22,003 bases of DNA, taken from Myxococcales bacterium. Lineage in GTDB: Bacteria > Myxococcota_A > UBA9160 > SMWR01. The stretch spans positions 1 to 22,003 of the forward strand of contig JACZXC010000003.1 in NCBI GenBank assembly GCA_022571825.1, given 5' to 3'. A program made the translations under genes and the position numbers. A model generated the notes under the pieces. That model saw only the letters and a list, made by a program, of their open reading frames with translations. It made no database searches and was not told the origin of the DNA. The stretch's first letter is position 1. The number at the start of each line of letters is the position of its first letter. Below are positions 1 to 7,275 of this stretch, piece after piece.

Positions 1-826
1 CGAGAACCATGGCGTCGGTCAAACGATAAGCGCGCAACCGCGAGATCTGAGCCAGGGCGAATGGCTGATTCGCCCCGAGATAGGCGAGTAGCGCCGCCGC
101 CGCCCGGGAACCGGGATCGGTTGCATCGGGGGACAATCCGTGGGGATGTACCGGTGCCGCCGCGGGATCGAAGTCGGTGGCGGCCACCGCGGTGCGCGCC
201 GCGGCGGGTACGACGTCTTCCAGCTGGGACACCAGTGCCGGATCCGCCGGACCGGCGACCAGGATCTCGCGCGGCGCGACGCGCTGCAGCTCGGCGACGA
301 GAGCCGGCGGAAGCAACCCGGACGGGCCGGAATCTTCCAGGTGCATTGCGCGCAAGTCGCCGGTGGATGCATCCAGCACGGCGAGACCCACCGACGCTCC
401 CGTCGCGGCAGCGACCAGCTCGATCGCCACGAGTGTCAGCTCCTGGGCGGCGTCGATGCCCGCGGGATCACCGACCAGACCCGGAGTGATGACTTCCACC
501 ACGTCGCGCCGCACCAGCCGTCGCCCGGCAGTCGCCTTGGCATCCTCGATCTGCTCACAGATCGCGACCCGGTGGCCCAGCGAAGCCAGACGCCTGATGT
601 GGGCATCGGCGCTGTGAACCGGCACGCCACACATGGGAACCGGATCCCGCTTCCCCCGGTCCCGGGTCGTGAGCGCAATGCCGAGGAGCGGGGCCGCCCG
701 CTCCGCGTCGGCCAGGAACATCTCGTAGAAATCGCCCATGCGATAGAAGACGATGGCTTCGGGATGCCGCGCCTTGATGGTGAGGTACTGGCGCATCATC
801 GGGGTGTCGAGGGACGAGCGCTTCAC
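1..826 (-). CDS. mutS: DNA mismatch repair protein MutS, N-terminal part (runs off left edge)
   Basis: This is the N-terminal 275 residues of MutS, which recognises mispaired bases and starts mismatch repair with MutL. The start of the mismatch-binding domain is clear: residues 30-37 read MGDFYEMF, containing the Phe-x-Glu pair (F33, E35) that stacks on and hydrogen-bonds to the mismatch. It is followed by the family stretch PMCGVPVH and by VAICEQIEDAK and VITPGLV, typical of domain I and its junction with the connector domain. The ATPase and clamp domains lie outside the window. I chose the GTG start at 826 because a GGGAGAGG ribosome site sits a few bases upstream and homologues begin just before the TPMMRQY segment. 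It is the last visible gene of the leftward block after lapA, from which it is separated by about 200 bases, so it may have its own promoter. Identification is secure; only the start is inferred. Confidence 0.95.
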   Translation of the reverse strand, partial: MKRSSLDTPMMRQYLTIKARHPEAIVFYRMGDFYEMFLADAERAAPLLGIALTTRDRGKRDPVPMCGVPVHSADAHIRRLASLGHRVAICEQIEDAKATAGRRLVRRDVVEVITPGLVGDPAGIDAAQELTLVAIELVAAATGASVGLAVLDASTGDLRAMHLEDSGPSGLLPPALVAELQRVAPREILVAGPADPALVSQLEDVVPAAARTAVAATDFDPAAAPVHPHGLSPDATDPGSRAAAALLAYLGANQPFALAQISRLRAYRLTDAMVL

Positions 827-1031
827 TCGAACCTCTCCCGGGACCGCAGCCGCGCACCGTCGGCTTCGCGCCCAAGCGGGGCGAAGGCCATCTCGCGCTG
901 TGGAAACACACGCTCTCCGGCTCGACGATCGAGCGCGGGCACCTCGGCGAGAGCGGACCGCAAGGTCGTGCCGACGTCCCGCGCCCCGCGCGCGTTCCCC
1001 CCGGACGCCCGCGCGCACCACCCCACGGGAG

Positions 1032-1391
1032 CTAGGCGCCCCGCCCCATAACCGGTCGGCGGGTGGATGCCGCCCTGGCCATGGACTCCGCCTCCGGTTC
1101 ATCGACCGCAAGCGGGTGGTTGCGAAGCCGCTGCACCTCGGCCTCTAGATGACTGGCGCTCTTTCGGTAACGACGCGCCACGAGTTTGAGTTTCGCGACG
1201 TGATACAGCCCGACCATTCCCGCGAAGGCCATCCCTCCTGCAAAGGCTCCGAGTAGCACGACCCACAGAGAGACCTCTACCCACTCTCCGATCAGGTAGC
1301 GGACGGTCACAGGCGTCGAGTTCTCACCCGCGAACCTCCAGCCCACCACAAGCGCCGCCACAAACAGCGCGGCTGCCAGAAGTCGACGCAC
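1032..1391 (-). CDS. lapA: LapA-domain (DUF1049) inner-membrane protein
   Basis: A 119-residue membrane protein resembling LapA/YciS of Proteobacteria, where LapA works with LapB to tune LPS synthesis through FtsH and LpxC. Two hydrophobic segments are visible, at about residues 3-20 and 41-68, joined by a short loop with the family-like pattern ENSTPVTVRYL. After the second segment comes a basic stretch and a probable coiled coil (about residues 75-92), then a low-complexity tail rich in Ala, Arg and Glu. The GTG start lies 20 bases after the ihfB stop. Its position right after rpsA and ihfB is the classical proteobacterial order and supports the call more than sequence identity does. A role in LPS control is inferred from the family; no lapB is seen in the window. 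Confidence 0.8.
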   Translation of the reverse strand: MRRLLAAALFVAALVVGWRFAGENSTPVTVRYLIGEWVEVSLWVVLLGAFAGGMAFAGMVGLYHVAKLKLVARRYRKSASHLEAEVQRLRNHPLAVDEPEAESMARAASTRRPVMGRGA

Positions 1392-1411
1392 GACCTGCCC
1401 CCGCGCAGCGC

Positions 1412-1738
1412 TCAGACGGCCCCACCGCCCCCGGCACTGCCCGAATTCGACGGCACCGGAGCGTCATCGACCATCTCCTTCAGCTCCTTGCCAACCTTGA
1501 AGAACGGGGTCCGTTTGGCGGAGATGTGCACGGGTTCCCCGGTCTTCGGATTGCGGCCTTCGCGAGCTTCGCGCAGCTTCACCTGAAAGCTACCGAAACC
1601 GCGGATCTCGATCCGCTCCCCCTGCTTCAACGCCTGGGCCATCGAGTCGAAGATCGTATTGACCACGATTTCGGTGTCCTTCTTCGAGATGTGCGGGGTG
1701 CGCTCGGCAATCGCCTCGATCAGACCGCTCTTGGTCAT
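1412..1738 (-). CDS. ihfB: Integration host factor beta subunit / HU-family DNA-bending protein
   Basis: A 108-residue HU/IHF-family protein that binds and sharply bends DNA. The N-terminal helices start MTKSGLIEAIA, and the DNA-binding arm carries the family signature GFGSFQVKLREAREGRNPKTGE, whose Pro64 is the residue that intercalates into DNA. The position between rpsA and lapA argues for the beta subunit of IHF rather than HU. The protein is about 14 residues longer than usual because of a C-terminal Ser/Gly-rich tail (after about residue 91), which looks disordered. Its ATG overlaps the rpsA stop by four bases (ATGA), so translation is probably coupled. No alpha subunit is present in the window. 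A homodimeric HU-like role cannot be excluded. Confidence 0.93.
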   Translation of the reverse strand: MTKSGLIEAIAERTPHISKKDTEIVVNTIFDSMAQALKQGERIEIRGFGSFQVKLREAREGRNPKTGEPVHISAKRTPFFKVGKELKEMVDDAPVPSNSGSAGGGGAV

Positions 1739-3444
1739 TGCTGCTCTCCCTCCTCGGCCTTCTTCGCAAGCTTCTCCGAGATCAAATCCCCGAGGGTTGT
1801 GGTCTGGCTCTGCGATTGCTGTGCGGCCAGGCGCTTCAACGCCTCCCGCTGCTCCTTGTCGCTCAGCGCCCGAATCGAGAGAGAGATCTTCTGTTCGGCG
1901 GGATCAACCTTGACCACCAATGCGGTCACCTCCTGACCCGCCTGGACGACCTCAGCGGGGTTGTCCACGCGCTCATGGGAGAGTTCGGAGCTGTAGATCA
2001 GTCCCTCGATCCCCTCTTCGAGCTTCACGAAGGCACCGAATTCGGCCACCCGTGCGACTTCACCGGTGATCTCACTGCCAACCGGATAGCGCTTCAGGAT
2101 CTCCTCCCACGGATTCGGCTGCAGCTGCTTGATTCCCAGCGAGAACTTCTCGTTCTCCTTGTCGATCTTGAGCACCACCGCTTCGACCGCATCTCCCTTC
2201 TTGAACTTCTCTCCGGGGTGCTTGATCTGCTCGGTCCAGGAGACGTCGGAGACGTGCACCAGACCGTCGATCCCCTCCTCAAGACCGACGAAGATCCCGA
2301 AGTTGGTGATGTTCCGGATCGTCCCCGTGACCTTGGTTCCGATCGGATATGCCTCCTCGATCTTGCTCCACGGGTTCTCTTCGATCTGCTTCATGCCGAG
2401 CGAGATCTTGCGCTCACGCTCGTCCACGTCGAGGACGACGGACTCGACCGTGTCGCCCACCGACACCACCTTCGAGGGGTGCTTCACGCGCTTGGTCCAG
2501 GACATCTCGGAGACGTGGATCAGTCCCTCGATCCCCGGCTCGAGTTCCACGAACGCCCCGTACTCGGCCAGCGAAACCACCTTGCCTTGGATTCGCTTGC
2601 CAATCGGATAGCGCATCGACGCGTCGATCCACGGATCGGGCTGGATCTGTTTGAGCCCGAGGGAGACCCGCTCGCTTTCGGGGTCGAATTTGAGGACCTT
2701 CACCTTGATCTCGTCACCGACGTGGAAGAGTTCGCTCGGGTGATTCACGCGACCCCAGGACATGTCCGTCACGTGCAGCAGCCCGTCGATTCCGCCCAGG
2801 TCGATGAAGGCGCCGTAGTCGGTGAGATTCTTGATGACCCCATCGATGATCTGGCCGGCCGCGAGGGTCTGGAGCGTCGTCTCCCGCAGTTTTCGCCGGT
2901 CGGTTTCCAGCAGGGCGCGGCGAGACAGCACGATATTGCCCCGCCGTTTGTTGAATTTGATGATCTTGAACTTGAGTTTCTGACCCACAACCTGTTCGAG
3001 GTTGCGCACCGGCCGGAGGTCGACCTGGGATCCCGGCAGGAACGCCTTCACCCCGATATCGACGGCTAGCCCGCCCTTGACCCGGGCCACGACCGTCCCT
3101 TCGACGGGCTCGTCGGCCTTGTAGGCGCAGCTGATCTCATCCCACACCAGCAGACGGTCGGCCTTCTCCTTCGAGAGCACGATGCGCCCCTGGCCGTCCT
3201 CGGACTGCTCCACGAGCACATCGACCGCGTCCCCGGGGCCCACCAGGAGCGTGCCGTCATCGTCCATGAATTCCCACGTGGGCACGAGTCCCTCGGATTT
3301 GAATCCGACGTCGATCTGCACGTGATCGTCGTCAATGGACAGGACCGTTCCGCGGACGACCTCTCCCTCTTTGACGTTCTTGACACTCTGCTCGAACAAC
3401 TCGGCGAAACTTTCGCCACCACCCGTCGTGCTTGCCTCACTCAT
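1735..3444 (-). CDS. rpsA: 30S ribosomal protein S1
   Basis: A 569-residue ribosomal protein S1, which docks mRNA on the small subunit. Six S1 (OB-fold) repeats can be read at about residues 25-90, 110-178, 197-265, 283-351, 370-438 and 457-523. Repeats 3 to 6 show the canonical pattern of YGAFV/I, GLIHVSEMSW and a closing ISLGxKQ. The last ~45 residues are a charged tail. Length is close to the E. coli protein (557). The ATG lies inside the 3' end of tyrA, with an 8-base overlap, and the nearest GGGAG-like ribosome site is 15 bases away (3460-3464), which is too far to work normally. Translation is therefore probably coupled to tyrA or autoregulated, as is known for S1 in E. coli. The usual upstream partner cmk is absent here. 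Confidence 0.97.
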   Translation of the reverse strand: MSEASTTGGGESFAELFEQSVKNVKEGEVVRGTVLSIDDDHVQIDVGFKSEGLVPTWEFMDDDGTLLVGPGDAVDVLVEQSEDGQGRIVLSKEKADRLLVWDEISCAYKADEPVEGTVVARVKGGLAVDIGVKAFLPGSQVDLRPVRNLEQVVGQKLKFKIIKFNKRRGNIVLSRRALLETDRRKLRETTLQTLAAGQIIDGVIKNLTDYGAFIDLGGIDGLLHVTDMSWGRVNHPSELFHVGDEIKVKVLKFDPESERVSLGLKQIQPDPWIDASMRYPIGKRIQGKVVSLAEYGAFVELEPGIEGLIHVSEMSWTKRVKHPSKVVSVGDTVESVVLDVDERERKISLGMKQIEENPWSKIEEAYPIGTKVTGTIRNITNFGIFVGLEEGIDGLVHVSDVSWTEQIKHPGEKFKKGDAVEAVVLKIDKENEKFSLGIKQLQPNPWEEILKRYPVGSEITGEVARVAEFGAFVKLEEGIEGLIYSSELSHERVDNPAEVVQAGQEVTALVVKVDPAEQKISLSIRALSDKEQREALKRLAAQQSQSQTTTLGDLISEKLAKKAEEGEQQ

Positions 3445-4405
3445 TCGGATCTATTGGATCTCCCACCTCGGCCGCGGAGATCGCGGACCCAGGGCTCGCG
3501 TTGAGCCCGCGGGAATGCGCCGTTCGCACCCTGCGGGTGATGTCGTTCCCCGCCGGTGGCGAGGAAGCCAGGGACAGTGCGGCCCGCGCCTGGGCGAGCC
3601 AGCGTTCGACGATTTCCGCGTCACCGGTCTCGATGGCCCGACCCAGCTCGGCCAGACTCTCGGCCACCGATTGGAGCGGCGCGGCAATCGCCTTTCGATT
3701 CGACGTGAGGATGTCTCCCCAGAGCTCCGGATGGCTGTGCGCGATCCGGGTGAAGTCGTGAAAGCCGGAACCCGCCACCTCATCGGCACCGGGGGGCGCG
3801 GCCTTCAGCGCTCCCGCGAAGGCGAAGGCGAGGATGTGCGGGATGTGGCTCATCCACGCAACCTCGCCGTCGTGAGTGGCGGCATCCCGTGGAAGCACGC
3901 GCGCGCCGAGGTCCGTCCAGAAAACACTCACGCGGTCGCGGGCGGCCTCGGGTGCGCCCTCGATCACGACGCAGGGGGCTCCGTCGAACAGGTCGCCACG
4001 GGCGTGGTCGAGCCCGCTCAGGTGGCTGCCCGCCATGGGATGTGCGCCCACATAGTGGACACCGCGGGGAAGCAATCCCGGCAACGCTTCGGCCACCCCC
4101 GCCTTGACGCTTCCGACGTCGGTCACGAGGGCGCCCTCTTGCAGGTGGGGCGCAATCGTCCGCACCAGATCCACCATCGCGAAGACCGGGGTAGCCAGGA
4201 CGACCAAATTCGCCCCGCGAACCGCGTCCTCGAAGCTTCCTCCCTCGTCTACGATGCCCCGGGCGACAGCCGCCTCGAGCGCGGCGGGTCGACGCACACC
4301 TCCCGCGACGCACTTCGCCAGGCCCCGCTGTTTCGAGGCCAAGGCGACCGAGCCGCCGAGAAGGCCCAGGCCCAGCACCGCGATCCGGTCGAAGCAGGGC
4401 TTCAC
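3437..4405 (-). CDS. tyrA: Prephenate (or arogenate) dehydrogenase
   Basis: A 322-residue NAD(P)-dependent dehydrogenase that oxidatively decarboxylates prephenate to 4-hydroxyphenylpyruvate, or arogenate to tyrosine. The Rossmann motif is GLGLLGGS at about residues 12-19. VTDVGSVKAGV and GAHPMAGSHLSG are the conserved substrate-pocket segments, and SHIPHILAFA carries the family histidines. It has no chorismate mutase domain and no C-terminal ACT domain, so it is the monofunctional type, ending in a ~40-residue unstructured tail. The GTG start overlaps the hisC stop by four bases (GTGA), which fixes the start well; a longer reading frame upstream runs through hisC in another frame and has no support. 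The stop overlaps the rpsA start by eight bases. Substrate choice (prephenate or arogenate) cannot be settled by eye. Confidence 0.94.
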   Translation of the reverse strand: MKPCFDRIAVLGLGLLGGSVALASKQRGLAKCVAGGVRRPAALEAAVARGIVDEGGSFEDAVRGANLVVLATPVFAMVDLVRTIAPHLQEGALVTDVGSVKAGVAEALPGLLPRGVHYVGAHPMAGSHLSGLDHARGDLFDGAPCVVIEGAPEAARDRVSVFWTDLGARVLPRDAATHDGEVAWMSHIPHILAFAFAGALKAAPPGADEVAGSGFHDFTRIAHSHPELWGDILTSNRKAIAAPLQSVAESLAELGRAIETGDAEIVERWLAQARAALSLASSPPAGNDITRRVRTAHSRGLNASPGSAISAAEVGDPIDPNE

Positions 4406-5520
4406 GGGACCTCCAACCCAGACACCGGATCGGCCTCCCGCAGGCGACGCAAGGTCTTGATCAGGCGCTCGTTTTCTTCGGGCAGGCCCACGGTGATTCG
4501 CGCGTGGTCCGGCATCCCGAACCCGTGTAGGGGCCGAACGATCAGGCCCTCGCGCAGCAGCCGATCGTGGACGCCCGGCCCGGTTCGGGCCAACAGGAAG
4601 TTCGCGTCCGTGGGCCAGACCTCGATCCCCAACTCCCGCAGCTCGCGGGTGAGATACTCGACTCCCTCGGCGTTCGAGCGACGGGTCCTTTCTGCGTGCT
4701 CCTCGTCGTCCAGGGCCGCCAGGGCCGCGATCTCGGCCAGGCGATTGACGTTGAAGGGATGCCGCGCGCGCTGGAGGTATTGGGCGAGCTCGAGATCCGC
4801 CAGTCCATAGCCGATTCGAAGACCCGCCAGGCCGTAGATCTTCGAGAATGTCCGCAATACGATGGTTCCCGGTCGCCGGCGGACCCAGGCCACGGAGTCT
4901 GGAAAGTCCCGGCGCCGGGCGAAATCGACGTAGGCTTCGTCGACTGCGACCACCACCGTCTCTGGGAGCGAGGCGACGAAGCGATCGAACTCGTCGGCGC
5001 CCACGCTGGTCCCGGTGGGATTGTTCGGATTGCACAGGAAGACCAGCCGAGTGCGGTCGGTCACGGCCGCCGACATCCCCGGAAGGTCGTGCACGAGGTC
5101 GGCGGTCAGCGGAACCGTCACCGCGGTTGCGCCCATGCCCTGAACCACGATCGGGTACATCGCGAAAGAGGGCCAGGCGAACACCGCTTCATCCCCAGGA
5201 CCCAGCAGCACCTTGGCCAGCAGCTCCAGCAACTCGTCGGCGCCGCAACCGAAGACGAGCTGCTCGGGGGCCACCGCGAGTCGGTCGGCCAACCGGCCAC
5301 GCAAGGCAGAGGTCGCGCCGTCCGGATAGCGGTGAACCTCCCCGGCCGCCTCGCGAATCGCGGCGATCGCTCGAGGCGAAGGACCCAGGGGGTTCTCGTT
5401 CGAGGCGAGCTTGATCGATCCCTCGATGCCGAGCTCGCGGTCGAGTTCCTCGGCCGGCTTGCCCGGTTGATAGGGCTCAAGGCATCGGATGTGCGGTTTG
5501 ATGATCCGCTCGAGGGCCAT
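4402..5520 (-). CDS. hisC: Histidinol-phosphate / aromatic aminotransferase
   Basis: A 372-residue class I/II PLP aminotransferase of the HisC family. Substrate-pocket and cofactor motifs are present: LASNENPLGPSP near residue 39, NPNNPTGT with N167, DEAY with D194 and Y197, and the Schiff-base lysine K227 in TFSKIYGLAGLRIGYG. It sits between pheA and tyrA, overlapping pheA by one base (TGATG) and tyrA by four. This context suggests that it transaminates phenylpyruvate and 4-hydroxyphenylpyruvate (or prephenate) in the Phe/Tyr branch, perhaps in addition to histidinol phosphate. No other his genes are in the window. The ATG at 5520 is preferred over upstream in-frame starts because family members begin close to it and it abuts the pheA stop. 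Confidence 0.92.
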   Translation of the reverse strand: MALERIIKPHIRCLEPYQPGKPAEELDRELGIEGSIKLASNENPLGPSPRAIAAIREAAGEVHRYPDGATSALRGRLADRLAVAPEQLVFGCGADELLELLAKVLLGPGDEAVFAWPSFAMYPIVVQGMGATAVTVPLTADLVHDLPGMSAAVTDRTRLVFLCNPNNPTGTSVGADEFDRFVASLPETVVVAVDEAYVDFARRRDFPDSVAWVRRRPGTIVLRTFSKIYGLAGLRIGYGLADLELAQYLQRARHPFNVNRLAEIAALAALDDEEHAERTRRSNAEGVEYLTRELRELGIEVWPTDANFLLARTGPGVHDRLLREGLIVRPLHGFGMPDHARITVGLPEENERLIKTLRRLREADPVSGLEVP

Positions 5521-6653
5521 CAGTCCCTGCCTCCAACCGAAGGCGACCGCGGGAACGATCCGAGGACGCGAACCGAGGTCGCGACATCCTCGGCCGCCTT
5601 CAACGCTTCCTCGACCCGGGGCTCGTCGCGGTTGCCCTCCAGATCGACGAAGAACAGATACTCCCACGGCTTGCCCTTCATGGGACGCTGTTGGATCGAC
5701 GTCAGGTTGATGCCGCGGCGCGCGAACGGCTCGAGGAGCCGGAACAGCGCGCCGGCCTCATCCTTCCGAATCGTGAACACTACGGACGTTAGATCTTGAT
5801 CGCCGGGAGTCGGACCCTCACGACTCAGAACCAGGAACCGCGTGGTGTTGTCGGCGCGATCCTCGATCGATTCTTCGATCGCGCGCAGGCCGTAGACCCG
5901 CCCGGCCATCGAACTGGCGATGGCGGCCACGCCGGCATCCCTGGCCGCGGCCTGGGCGGCGGTGGCGCTGCTGGCGGTCTCCACCCGCTCGACGTCGGCG
6001 AGATGGCGGCTCAGCCAGTCGCGGCATTGGGCCAGGGGCTGGGGATGTGAGGCGACGCGCCGGACGTCCTCCAGCCTCCCGCTCTGGGACAGCAGGGTCT
6101 GGGAGACCTCCAGCACGGACTCACCACACACCGTCACGTCGAACTCGGAGAATGCGTCCAGGGTTTCGGTGACGACTCCGGTAGTCGTGTTCTCCACGGG
6201 CACGATGCCGAGATCCACCTTGCCGCGCTCGACGGCGGCGAACACATCCGCAATGGAGGGCACGCCTCGGAGCTCGACGAGATCGCCGAACTGCCGACTG
6301 GCCGCAAGGTGGGCAAAAGTACCCTCGGGGCCCAGATACGCGACTCGAACCTCGGCCTCGAGGGAGCGGGTCGAGGAGATGATTTCGCGGAACACCGGGG
6401 CGATCCCAGCATCCGGGAAAGGGCCCCGATTTTCCCGCCGGAGTCGCTCCACGATCGCCGCTTCGCGTCCCGCGGCGTAGACCGGGGTACGGCTGAAATT
6501 CTTGAGGCGACCGACCTCGCGGACCAGCCGCGCCCGCTCGTTGATCCGATCGAGCAGGGCCGTATCGACGGCATCGATACGTTCACGAAGCTCGTCCAGC
6601 TTGGCTTCATCCGGCGAAACCGCTGCAGGGCTCGACTGTCCGGGCTCAGCCAT
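5520..6653 (-). CDS. pheA: Bifunctional chorismate mutase / prephenate dehydratase (P-protein)
   Basis: A 377-residue P-protein that converts chorismate to prephenate and then to phenylpyruvate. An AroQ-type chorismate mutase domain covers about residues 15-95 (LDELRERIDAVDTALLDRIN). The prephenate dehydratase domain covers about 104-283, with YLGPEGTFAH, PVENTTTG and the catalytic Thr-Arg-Phe in NTTRFLVL. An ACT domain follows at about 295-370 (GALFRLLEPFARRGINLTSI), where phenylalanine would bind for feedback inhibition. The domain order and length match the family. The ATG at 6653 is preceded by a GGAAGGGA-like ribosome site. It is the first gene of the leftward block, with a promoter about 100 bases upstream. 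No leader peptide rich in Phe codons was seen, so attenuation is not supported. Confidence 0.96.
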   Translation of the reverse strand: MAEPGQSSPAAVSPDEAKLDELRERIDAVDTALLDRINERARLVREVGRLKNFSRTPVYAAGREAAIVERLRRENRGPFPDAGIAPVFREIISSTRSLEAEVRVAYLGPEGTFAHLAASRQFGDLVELRGVPSIADVFAAVERGKVDLGIVPVENTTTGVVTETLDAFSEFDVTVCGESVLEVSQTLLSQSGRLEDVRRVASHPQPLAQCRDWLSRHLADVERVETASSATAAQAAARDAGVAAIASSMAGRVYGLRAIEESIEDRADNTTRFLVLSREGPTPGDQDLTSVVFTIRKDEAGALFRLLEPFARRGINLTSIQQRPMKGKPWEYLFFVDLEGNRDEPRVEEALKAAEDVATSVRVLGSFPRSPSVGGRD

Positions 6654-6751
6654 CGTCCCTTCCGCTGCGCGCGACCAGTGGGGCGGATCGGAGGAGGCAT
6701 CACGGCTGCCTGACCGCGGAAAAGCCGCTAACCCCCTGAAAAAGCTTGGGC

Positions 6752-6780
6752 AATATAGTAGAGGCCCAAAAGCGACGCAA
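6752..6780 (-). promoter_or_regulatory. Probable sigma-70-type promoter of the pheA-hisC-tyrA-rpsA block
   Basis: On the minus strand TTGCGT (6775-6780) and TATATT (6752-6757) are separated by exactly 17 bases. The -10 matches the consensus at five of six positions. Transcription would start near 6745, giving a leader of about 90 bases before pheA. An imperfect hairpin (6784-6815) and a 12-base palindrome (6828-6839) lie just upstream and could be operators. Confidence 0.55.
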
Positions 6781-7033
6781 ACTCCCCCTCCGATTTCGTT
6801 CGGAATTGCGGGGGGTTATCGCGCTTTCCGACGAGTCGGGCTCGAGCGGCCGAGACGACCTCTTAACTTATGGTTATCAAACAACTTTTCTTGTGGCCAC
6901 CGGTCCGGAAGCCCGTCAACCCAGAGCGCGAGGAGTCGATACGGGCAAGTCGGGGAGGATTGCGTCCGCTCAGGGCCGATCCGGCGTCAGAGAGCGCTCG
7001 ACCGGGCCAGCCCGGCCTCATCCGGCCGGATTG

Positions 7034-7051
7034 GACCCCTCGCATGGGGTC
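7034..7051. repeat. Short inverted repeat GACCCC-N6-GGGGTC
   Basis: A perfect 6-base stem with a 6-base loop, followed by AGCGGG. The right arm plus flank (GGGGTCAG) recurs at the left arm of the stronger hairpin at 7199-7233, so the two may belong to one repeat family. A regulatory role is unproven. Confidence 0.4.
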
Positions 7052-7198
7052 AGCGGGAGCTCGAAGCGCTCGCCACGCGGTCACTCCGCTCGCGCCGAGT
7101 CCTCCCTCAACCGCCGAGTTCGCAGGAGATCGCAAGGAATTCTTCCAGACCGCCGACCGCGCCCTCGACAACGCCGAGGCCCAGGGGAAGAACTTGGG

Positions 7199-7233
7199 GG
7201 GTCAGAGGCGACGGCGCGATCCGCTTCTGACCC
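7199..7233. repeat. Strong inverted repeat upstream of coaE (REP-like)
   Basis: GGGTCAGAGGCG (7199-7210) pairs with CGCTTCTGACCC (7222-7233) over 12 bases with a single G-T pair, leaving an 11-base loop. It is directly followed by a second hairpin at 7231-7249. Dyads that begin GGGTCAGA and end TCTGACCC resemble dispersed REP-type repeats mobilised by Y1 transposases in other genomes. That family link is my recollection and needs a genome-wide copy count. No transposase lies in the window. Confidence 0.6.
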
Positions 7234-7249
7234 ATCCTTGGACGATGGG
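7231..7249. repeat. Second hairpin abutting the first, just before coaE
   Basis: CCCATC (7231-7236) pairs with GATGGG (7244-7249) around a 7-base loop. It shares its first three bases with the previous stem. Its right end touches the alternative GTG start of coaE at 7249, so if that codon were used the structure would sequester the start region. Confidence 0.5.
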
Positions 7250-7275
7250 TGTCCGCGTGCGACCCTCCGGGCGTG

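Larger units (their letters stand above)
6654..7275. other. Intergenic region between divergent pheA and coaE
   Basis: About 620 bases without a supportable gene. It holds the pheA promoter, a hairpin at 6784-6815 (CCCCCTCCGA paired with TCGGA and GGGGG, with a five-base bulge), the palindrome CCGACGAGTCGG at 6828-6839, an AT-rich patch at about 6862-6893 that stands out in this GC-rich window, a GACCCC/GGGGTC hairpin at 7034-7051, and two adjacent hairpins at 7199-7249. The open frames crossing it have no recognisable protein signature and look like GC-driven chance frames. A promoter for coaE must lie here, but I could not identify one with confidence. Confidence 0.6.

Noticed and set aside
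823..1026. A 67-codon leftward frame between lapA and mutS, starting GTG and overlapping the mutS start by four bases (GTGA).
   Set aside because: The overlap geometry is tempting, but there is no ribosome site before its GTG, no recognisable motif, and the product is Arg/Gly/Ala-rich as chance frames are in GC-rich DNA. Conservation in relatives would be needed to revive it.
4406..5035. An N-terminal extension of the tyrA frame running through hisC.
   Set aside because: It is out of frame with the hisC coding sequence and Arg/Gly-rich. The Rossmann fold begins right after the GTG at 4405, which has the same four-base overlap seen at neighbouring junctions.
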